Shown here one piece after another: positions 56,201 through 64,000 of a stretch of 64,000 bases of DNA (its first letter is position 1; each line of letters starts with the position of its first letter). The translations under genes were made by a program, and so were the position numbers. The notes under the pieces were generated by a model. It made no database searches and had not been told where the DNA came from. It worked only from the letters and a program-made list of their open reading frames with translations. The DNA is from Anas platyrhynchos (lineage: Eukaryota; Chordata; Aves; Anseriformes; Anatidae), in the NCBI RefSeq assembly GCF_047663525.1, contig NC_092603.1:1756001-1820000 (forward strand), written 5' to 3'.

Positions 56201-57525
56201 TGGGATAGATTTGGGGGGTTGGGAGCATTCTGAACAGCTGGAAAGCTGGATTCTGAAATTTGGAAAGGATTTGGGAGATTTTTTTTGGCTTTGGCTGCAT
56301 GGGGGACATAGGGATGGATGGGGGAGGGGTGTGGGTAGATCTGGGATGGATGTGGAGTGTAGGGGCTCACCTGTCTGGCGGGGGGCGTAGAGGGGTTTGT
56401 CAGTCTGGATGATGAGGTGGCCTCGGGACCCCCCCAGGGCCACCCGCACCAGCCGGGTGCCAGGGGGGGGCAACTGGGCACTCCGGGCCTCCAGGAGCAA
56501 CACCCGGCCCCTGGCCGCCCGCAGCACCCCACAGCGCTCAGCCTGCGCCGGGGTGACCTGCAGAGGACATGGGGACATTGGGGAGACATGGAGGGATGCA
56601 GGGAACATGGGGACAGGGAGAGAATGGGGACATGGCAGGGGGGATATGGAGGGATATGGGGGGACATAAAAGATAGGGAGGACCGTGGGGGACATTGGGG
56701 ACACAGGAGACATAGGGGAGCATGGGGGCGACATGGGGACATAGAGGCAAATGGAGAATGTCCCAGAGCCCTTGTGCTCCACAAGGATGTCCCCCAGTGT
56801 CCCCATGTCCCTGTACCTCAATGTGCAGGAGCTGGTTGAAGTCATTGTGAGATGTAAGGGAGAAGGCGGTCGGGGGTGCACAGGGCCCTGCCCCACGGCT
56901 GCCTTCAGGCCACGCTGTCACTGTCCCAGTCACTGGCCCCGCAGCTGCTACCAGCAGTCCCAGGGGTGTCCCGAGAGCCGCACGCCGAGGGGCCACCAGC
57001 ACGAGCCTGGGGGAGCCATTGCCTGACCCATGGCTGTCACCAGCCCCAGAGCTGCTTCTTAACTTCCCCTGTCCCACGGGTATCCCACAGTCCCTCACAG
57101 ACCCCATAAGCACCCTGATGCCACATAGGGGTCCATAACCCCTCCCAGATCCCATTGGAACCCCATACAGCCCCAGACCTGTAAACCCCCCCCCCCCCCA
57201 GTCACACAGGTGCACAGTAATCCCTCCCCCCCCCCATTCCCACAGGGCTCCATAGCACCCCAACCCCTTAGCTGCCCCATTGTTGCGACCAGTCTCACAG
57301 CCTCCCCAGCCCCATAGCTGCCCCATAGCCTCTCACAGACCTTGTAGGGCCTTCATAGTCCCCACCAGCCCCGCAGATGCTCCATGGTCACCCCCAACCC
57401 CATAGCCCACCCTCCCAGTCCCATAGGTGCCTCATAGCCCCATACTCAGGGTCCTGGGCCTTGCCCCCCATCAGTGGCAGGAAGAAGAGGAGGAGGAGGA
57501 GGCCAAAGGCCCTGCAAGACCCCAT
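38246..57525 (-). CDS. C4: Complement component C4
   Basis: 41 exons, the same number as human C4, join in phase to 1701 codons. Gene order: 57446-57525, 56817-57006, 56371-56557, 55713-55783, 55385-55473, 54692-54774, 54487-54583, 53861-53969, 53570-53693, 53266-53378, 52771-52941, 52268-52453, 51422-51604, 50895-51050, 50057-50183, 49528-49599, 48856-49050, 48609-48720, 48452-48522, 47981-48120, 47380-47580, 46988-47039, 46806-46895, 45858-46055, 45535-45610, 45303-45459, 44768-44884, 44189-44354, 43786-43952, 43215-43385, 42794-42853, 42623-42716, 42316-42520, 41546-41636, 40963-41037, 40617-40719, 40453-40542, 39958-40047, 39589-39672, 38824-38944, 38246-38387. C4 is a secreted thioester protein cleaved by C1s or MASP2; C4b attaches to targets and builds the C3 convertase. 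Signal [18 protein letters not shown], macroglobulin domains, RQRR beta-alpha site, C4a cysteines, GCGEQ thioester, acidic tyrosine stretch, RQRQRR alpha-gamma site and C345C end are all present. It looks functional. Confidence 0.95.
38388..38823. repeat. GGGGACATGGGGACA-type minisatellite in the last C4 intron
   Basis: Irregular units of GGGGACAT, GGGGACACAGG and similar. The same family, in either orientation, fills C4 introns at about 40725-40870, 42860-43190, 44370-44750, 46075-46800, 47640-47940, 48130-48410, 49065-49420 and 49620-50050. Long frames there are spurious. Confidence 0.75.
38824..40542 (-). other. C4 C-terminal C345C (netrin-like) module
   Basis: The last five exons encode the C345C end of the gamma chain: [18 protein letters not shown] with VCECA, then [29 protein letters not shown] and the end GQLGCQL. 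Cysteine placement follows C4. The final junction (exon 40 phase 2 to acceptor CTAG) is required to keep [11 protein letters not shown] in frame. Confidence 0.8.
41690..42315. repeat. 32-base AGGAAGT repeat in C4 intron 33
   Basis: CAGGAAGT recurs about 16 times. From 41909 the GGAAGT cores fall at 41909, 41941, 41973, 42004, 42035, 42068, 42099, 42131, 42163 and 42195, a regular period of 31-33 bases. Alternate half-units contain the inverted core ACTTCCTG. GGAAGT is an ETS-family binding core. Confidence 0.75.
42316..42520 (-). other. C4 acidic tyrosine stretch and alpha-gamma processing site
   Basis: Exon 33 encodes [16 protein letters not shown], matching the region where mammalian C4 tyrosines are sulphated, then a Gly/Ala/Pro-rich linker and RQRQRRDV, the basic site for release of the gamma chain. 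Confidence 0.8.
44936..45200. repeat. GGGGACATTGCATGG minisatellite in a C4 intron
   Basis: Units of about 12-17 bases around GACATTGCATGGGG and TTGCACAGGGACA, related to the repeat before the DMB fragment at 17045-17335. Confidence 0.65.
45303..45459 (-). other. C4 isotype segment with C4B-like histidine
   Basis: Exon 26 ends [10 protein letters not shown]. In human C4 the equivalent six residues are PCPVLD in C4A and LSPVIH in C4B; the histidine (codon 45315-45317) directs the thioester to hydroxyl groups. This bird C4 is therefore C4B-like. Confidence 0.8.
45858..46055 (-). other. C4 thioester exon
   Basis: Exon 24 encodes [20 protein letters not shown]. The Cys and Gln that form the internal thioester are within GCGEQ (codons 45973-45987). 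Confidence 0.9.
48856..49599 (-). other. C4 beta-alpha cleavage site and C4a anaphylatoxin
   Basis: Exon 16 carries RQRR (furin site), and exon 17 encodes the six-cysteine C4a core with WRCCRDG and [10 protein letters not shown], ending GGLAR. The residue after the C1s site is V (VLEAALEQQ), where human has A. Confidence 0.85.
51690..52160. repeat. TGCATGCAACATGCAC alternating repeat in a C4 intron
   Basis: About 470 bases dominated by alternating purine-pyrimidine words (GCATGC, ACATGCAC, GCACACA) with many self-complementary GCATGC sites. A related stretch, GCACAAGCATGCACAAG, fills 52965-53250. Confidence 0.7.
54790..55380. repeat. CCCTATAGCCCC repeat in a C4 intron
   Basis: Degenerate units of 10-15 bases around CCCTATAGCCCC. 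No exon is visible. Confidence 0.65.
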
Positions 57526-57874
57526 GGCGCTGATGTTGTGAGGCTGCCAGGGCCAGGGACACAAGGACACTGGAGTGAGGGTCAATCATTAACTGGGGTG
57601 GGCGGGTGTCTAGGTTCGCCCACAGGCCCCAAGGGCATCGACCCTGATCAAGGATCCACGTGGATGAGGGGAAACAGCAGGGGAGGGTGCTGTGGGGAAA
57701 TGGGATATGAGGGTCTACGGGGCAGTGGGGGGGAAGAGGGGGACTATTGGGCTGTGGAGGGTATGGGACCCTAAGAGGCAGGGGGAAAACGAGAAACATG
57801 GCATGGGGGCATGGGGGCATGGGGGAAATGGGTGTCACATGGGGTCTCTGAGGTGCAATGGGGAGAAGCTCATG

Positions 57875-58140
57875 TTCTAGACCATCTAAAGAAACTAAAG
57901 GTGCACAAGGCCATGGGTCCTGATGAGGTGCATCTGTGGGTCTTGAAGAAACTGTTGAATATGTCTGCTAAGCCACTGTCCATTATAATTGAGAAGCTGT
58001 GGCAGTCCAATGAAATTTCCACTGACTGGAAGACAGGAAACATAACCCCCATTTTTAAAAAGGAAAAAAAAGGAAGACCCAGGGAACTACAGGCCAGTCA
58101 GTCTCACCTTTGTGCCCAGCCAAACAGTGGAGCAGATTCT
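57875..58140 (+). mobile_element. CR1 reverse-transcriptase fragment
   Basis: Open frame containing KAMGPDEVHLWVLK, STDWKTGNITPIFKK and similar CR1 ORF2 reverse-transcriptase text, frameshifted towards its end. It lies about 350 bases upstream of the C4 start, between C4 and the class I genes. Confidence 0.75.
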
Positions 58141-58149
58141 CCTGGAAAT

Positions 58150-58925
58150 TAGCCAAGGCTGATGGAGGTCACAGAGGTGATTGGTGACCTGGATGGACAC
58201 AAGTCTCACGTGCAAGCGAGTGGCACCAGGCACGCTGTATTTCCACTCCTGGTGGTCCATCAGTGGTAGGATTTGTTTACTAAAATGCACTCCTGATTGA
58301 CAGGACACCCACCATTGCAATCACAAATAAAATAGCTTCACAGAAGAACCTGTCTGAAGAAAATTATTTGACATCTTTCTCACAGAAATGGCCCCCAGCT
58401 GGGTCCTGCTTGATGCTAGCTGCCCCCGCTCCTGGGGACAATTACTAATTAACTGTTTTTGTTAACTCTTTTTTATGTGAAAGGATGTGAAATGTGCACT
58501 TTGACGAAGTGATCCAGGCCAAGATGATCCAGACCTTGCAGATATCAAAGGGAAGACTCATTAAGGAACGATTTAATCAGAACAACCATTTTGTAAGGTA
58601 AAACCCAACATACTCCCCTGAATGTGGAACTTGTTAAAAACATTTGGCTGAAAAACAAAGATAAGAGTATCATAATGGGAACTGTCTGTAAATTAACCCA
58701 GGGGGGTGCGGGGTCCTTTTTTTTCTTTTTGGGTGGGGGGCATCCCCATTCCCCACCCCATGCTGACCGCAGCACTTCTGCATCATGCAACCCTTGGGAC
58801 CACATCTCTCCTCAGGATGGCAACCGGTGACATCAGGCGAGCTTCCAGCTGCCATTGGGGGACAAAGTTTCCATGGTGCCCACAGGACGGGGCAATGGGA
58901 GTGGGGCTGCTGCTGCTGGGGGTCC
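58150..58925. other. Unassigned stretch between CR1 and class I remnant
   Basis: AT-richer than its surroundings. No gene or named repeat is recognised. The segment 58490-58620 looks like an old mobile-element or exon relic but cannot be placed. Confidence 0.3.
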
Positions 58926-59012
58926 TGGTTTGAGCCCAGCAGCATGGGCTGCATGGGGCTGGGATGTTCAGGGGCTCCTGCTTCCCCTCCTGACGGGCCT
59001 AATTTCCCCCAG

Positions 59013-59451
59013 AGCCACAGCCCAAACTGATCCCCATTGTGGCGGAGATGGCTGTCACCACCACGTCTGTTATCGCTGCACTGGCTGGATTTGCTGTCTG
59101 GAAGAGCAAGCAGGGTGGGTGAGGTAGAGGGGTGCGGGAAGAAGGCAGGGTCTGGAGGGGCTGTATGAGGAGCTGGGGCACCTTTGGGAGGCCCCCATCC
59201 TGGCCGTGACATGTGGCTGGTGCTGATGCTACAACGTGGCATTAGGTGAATGATGGAGGCAGCGATGTCCCCAGCCTCTGCCCATCACTAGGGCAGTCTT
59301 GGGGCTCTTGGTTTTTCTTGGTGCTCCCAGCATAGCGGTGCTGCATTCTGCTCATGGTGCTGCTGTGCTTCCAGTACCAGCTCCTAGGCTGGGGCTCACG
59401 GCTGCTTCTCTTTTGCAGGTAGCGAAGGGGGATCTAACAGCTCAAACGCAG
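59013..59451 (+). pseudogene. MHC class I remnant (TM and tail exons only)
   Basis: The TM exon 59013-59114 encodes EPQPKLIPIVAEMAV and LAGFAVWKSKQ, close to the intact gene at 63655-63756. The first tail exon is broken: near 59236 a deletion removed its acceptor and first half, leaving only YNVAL. The second tail exon 59419-59451 (GSEGGSNSSNA) is present. Similarity to the intact gene starts near 58930, just after the place of the alpha3 exon; alpha1 to alpha3 are missing. AATAAA at 59821-59826 may be its old poly(A) signal. Confidence 0.8.
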
Positions 59452-59820
59452 GTATGGGGCTGGAGGTTCAGGCAGGAGCCCCAGGGAGGTTTTGGGGTCC
59501 CAGCTTGTCATGTCCCCTTGTGGTACCTGCAATCAGGGTGTTGCTGTGCCCAACTGATCCATGGCTTCCCTGGGAAAACTCTCAGAGTAGTAGGTTTGGG
59601 ACAGGGACATGGCCCCATATGACACTGCCTCTTTTTGTTCCTGCACGGGGCAACCCCAGTGTCTAACCACTCTGCTTCAGCCCATGAGGGACCAGAAGGC
59701 CCCCTGTGTACTCTGCACTGCATCTGGATGTGGCCCTGTTCCCTCAACCTCTCGCATCTCCTATCTGCTACCACAAGAGCAATGCCACAGCATAATTGCA
59801 TCTGCAAGGACTTCAAACAA

Positions 59821-59826
59821 AATAAA
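59821..59826 (+). terminator. Poly(A) signal of the class I remnant
   Basis: AATAAA, about 370 bases after the last recognisable tail exon. Confidence 0.5.
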
Positions 59827-60190
59827 CAGCCCAATGATTTGCTGATTCACCACAAACTGTGCCTCATGACTGACCTGGAGTGGCGGGTAGGAGCGGCTGG
59901 GCAAGGTGCTCCTGTCCCAGCCCGGTTGTCTGATTGCACCTGGTGGTCTTGATTGTCTCATTACACACTGGGCAATGCGTCCCAACTTTCTATCACAGCA
60001 CAGCACCGTTTCGGACACATCCTGGGTGCCCCATCGCTGCACAGATGGCCCTGGGGTCTCCATGCATTGCTGAAGCCCACAGCAAGGCCGGGAAAACTGC
60101 GGAGGGGAGAGGCGAAGGGCGGGAGGGTAGGGGGTGGGCAGGGTTTCCGTGTACCCAGCACTCACCTGTGCCGCCTAAACACCTGCAGTG

Positions 60191-60211
60191 CTTTCGCTTT
60201 CCACTTTCACT
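60191..60211 (+). promoter_or_regulatory. ISRE-like element of the class I pseudogene
   Basis: On the minus strand this reads GTGAAAGTGGAAAGCGAAAG, with two overlapping GAAANNGAAA arrangements. It is only about 30 bases from the ATG; the X/Y-box segment present in the intact gene is missing here. Confidence 0.5.
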
Positions 60212-60241
60212 CCTTGGAACCTGCCGGGACAAAGCAGGGCC

Positions 60242-60703
60242 ATGGGGCTGCTGTGGTCGGGGGGCATCCGCCTGCTGCTGCTGCTCCTGCTGCTGCTGCT
60301 GCTGCTGGGGGTCCTGGGCGGGGCGGCAAGAGGTCAGTGCATGCGGGCACCGGGCCCCCCGGGCCTCTTCTTCCCCTCCCAGGCCACCTGGGCTCGGCCT
60401 CCCCTCCGGGCTGCCCCTCAGCCGCCCCTGTTCCCACGGAGCCCCACTCCCTGCGCTATTTCCACACCATGGTTTCGGACCCGGGCCTGGGGTTGCCACA
60501 GTTTGTGGCCGTGGGGTCCGTGGACTGGGAGGTCTTTGTGTACTACGACAGCGAGACCCGGAGAAAGTTGCCCTGGGTGGACTGGATTGTGGCCCATATG
60601 GATCAGCAGTACTGGGACAGGGAGACGGAGACCTCATGGGGGAGTGAGCAGATTTTCCACGTGGGCCTGGACACACTGCGGGAGCGCTACAACCAGAGCA
60701 GGG
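60242..60703 (+). pseudogene. MHC class I pseudogene (signal peptide and alpha1 only)
   Basis: Exon 1 (60242-60332) starts [10 protein letters not shown] and continues in a CTG-encoded polyleucine run. The alpha1 exon (60440-60703) encodes [16 protein letters not shown] through [10 protein letters not shown] and is open. Its acceptor is dead: the intact gene has CCCGCAG, here CCCACGG, so AG has become GG. The intron after alpha1 matches the intact gene until about 61220 and then stops; alpha2, alpha3 and TM never follow. Within alpha1 the usual VGYVDGE is VGSVDWE. It is a 5' fragment of a duplicated class I gene. Confidence 0.82.
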
Positions 60704-61221
60704 GTGAGAGCAGGCTGGGCCACAGCTCTGCAGGTTGTGGGAGCAGGTGCTGTGGCAGGGGTGGGGGGCTCCCCAGCCCCACTGAGGGGGCCCTGCCCAC
60801 ATGCTACTGCCCCAGCCCTGGCCATGTTGTTTAGTCCCTGCTGGTGTTGCTGTCACGGGGCTCTCAGCCACCCTGTCCTAGCACCACAATGCTCCTGGTG
60901 CCTTGTCCCACACCCAGAGGAGTGCTTCGAGACCCAACCCAGCCTCTTGCCACCCCCACACTACTCAGAAAACCCTGTCCCGGAGCTGGGGAGCTCCAGG
61001 TCACCCCCCTCCCAGCCCTTCCACATCCCCACAGCAGTCACAACATCCAGAGCCAGAGGGGCACCTGCCCCCATTGTCCCAGCCCCTTGTTTTCCCATCG
61101 TGCTTTTGGCTCCCAGCACAAATCCTGAGGGATTTCTCCCACCCCATCTGAGCTCACAGCATTGACAAAACCGTAGAAAGCTCTTCCTGCCACAATGTAC
61201 TGTGGTGTTGGGCCCCTACCC

Positions 61222-61604
61222 CGTCTTTCAGATTCAAAGAACGGAGGCTGGTTAAGAAGACAGGATGGATGAAGAGTTAGGGAAGAAAGCAAGGCAGGCA
61301 CTCTGGCTTCGAGAACTGACCCAGTAACTGTGCACAGACCAAGGTAAGAAATAGGAAGCATTGCCTTGGGGGTCAGGCAAGACTTTTGTGTGAAGTGAGT
61401 GTGGAGCCCTGATCCATGGTCCCACAGGTCCACAAGGGGCACAGCTGGAGATGGCTGAAGCAAGAGTAGAAGTGAGAAAGGAAGAGTCTCAGGGAAATCT
61501 GGAGTATGGGGCTCCCTTACACAGTAAAGAGATCAGCAGTACACCGGGGAATCTGGTTAACCCGTTAGTTAACCCATAAGCCCGGTCCCCGCACTGCCCA
61601 CCTT
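61222..61604. other. Unassigned spacer between class I loci
   Basis: Starts where similarity to class I intron 2 ends. No gene or repeat is recognised. Near its end is a short GTTAACCCGTTAGTTAACCC direct repeat. Confidence 0.4.
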
Positions 61605-61713
61605 GCTTTCACTTTCGCTTCTGGCAACGTGCGGGACCGCGATCTACCCGGTGCTTGATGATGTCACGAGAATACCGGGTAATCATTGGTAGAAGGGCTG
61701 CGGAGCCGCCAAT
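61605..61713 (+). promoter_or_regulatory. MHC class I promoter (ISRE and X/Y-box-like module)
   Basis: In order: an ISRE (minus-strand reading GAAAGTGAAAG, 61605-61621), an X2/CRE-like TGATGTCA (61659-61666), an inverted CCAAT Y-box-like ATTGG (61685-61689) and a further CCAAT (61709-61713), ending about 70 bases above the ATG. ISRE followed by X2 and Y boxes is the known interferon/NLRC5-responsive layout of class I promoters. The X1 half-site is not clear. Confidence 0.65.
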
Positions 61714-61785
61714 CGCGTCGCGGGACGGGGCCCGAGACTCCGGATGCCTTCGAGCTCCGGCGGCAATTCGGGGCACAGCGGAGCC

Positions 61786-63933
<2,148 letters not shown>

Positions 63934-64000
63934 GTGAGTGACAATGGCAGCATTGTCCCGAGCGTCTGCCCAACACTGGGGCAGTCCTGGGGCTCTGGTT

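Noticed and set aside
59640-59680. Possible last tail exon of the class I remnant (GATPVSN-like text)
   Set aside because: The expected acceptor reads CAC instead of CAG and the similarity is too short to trust.
60440-60703. Calling the alpha1-only class I locus a functional gene
   Set aside because: The acceptor is mutated, no alpha2/alpha3/TM exons follow, and the promoter module is deleted.
61744-61785. Upstream in-frame ATG of the intact class I gene
   Set aside because: It would add 14 polar residues before the signal peptide; the ATG at 61786 has the better context.

Overview
This window is GC-rich vertebrate nuclear DNA from the MHC of a bird, probably on a microchromosome. The evidence is small multi-exon genes in compact introns, many CR1 retrotransposon pieces, a bird-style class I gene, and the linkage TNXB-CYP21-CENPA-C4-class I, which is the arrangement known from the chicken B locus. 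The class I alpha2 sequence looks non-passerine; the species cannot be named from the sequence.

Layout, left to right. 508-2634 (+): last four exons of TNXB (fibrinogen-like domain). 2758-7769 (-): complete ten-exon CYP21 (steroid 21-hydroxylase), tail to tail with TNXB. 8200-10393 (-): complete four-exon CENPA with a textbook CDE/CHR cell-cycle promoter. 10.68-11.36 kb: a degenerate CCCAGTTG minisatellite. 11.37-37.43 kb: an accessory block with four tandem butyrophilin-like genes (all -), each with signal peptide, IgV, IgC, transmembrane, 7-residue heptad exons and B30.2, separated by CR1 fragments; a 5'-truncated class II DMB gene (+) lies between copies 1 and 2. 37.43-38.24 kb: the same CCCAGTTG minisatellite again. 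38246-57525 (-): complete 41-exon complement C4 (1701 codons, all splice phases agree). 57.9-58.1 kb: CR1 fragment. 59.0-64.0 kb (+): three class I loci in different states: a TM/tail remnant, an alpha1-only pseudogene, and an intact gene running off the right edge.

The main point is that the butyrophilin cluster sits between CENPA and C4, which are neighbours in chicken, and that matching minisatellite lies on both sides of it, as if an expanded block had split one minisatellite. The four copies are mosaics: Ig and heptad exons pair copy 1 with 3 and 2 with 4, while the B30.2 exon pairs 1 with 4 and 2 with 3. All four carry an ISRE-like motif in intron 1.

Functionally the window mixes MHC immune genes (class I, DMB relic, C4, butyrophilin-like co-receptors) with the passengers usual for this region (CYP21, TNXB, CENPA). 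Introns are unusually rich in strand-asymmetric minisatellites, which produce many long but meaningless open frames. Exon boundaries were read by hand from splice sites, phase and family similarity; no alignment was run.
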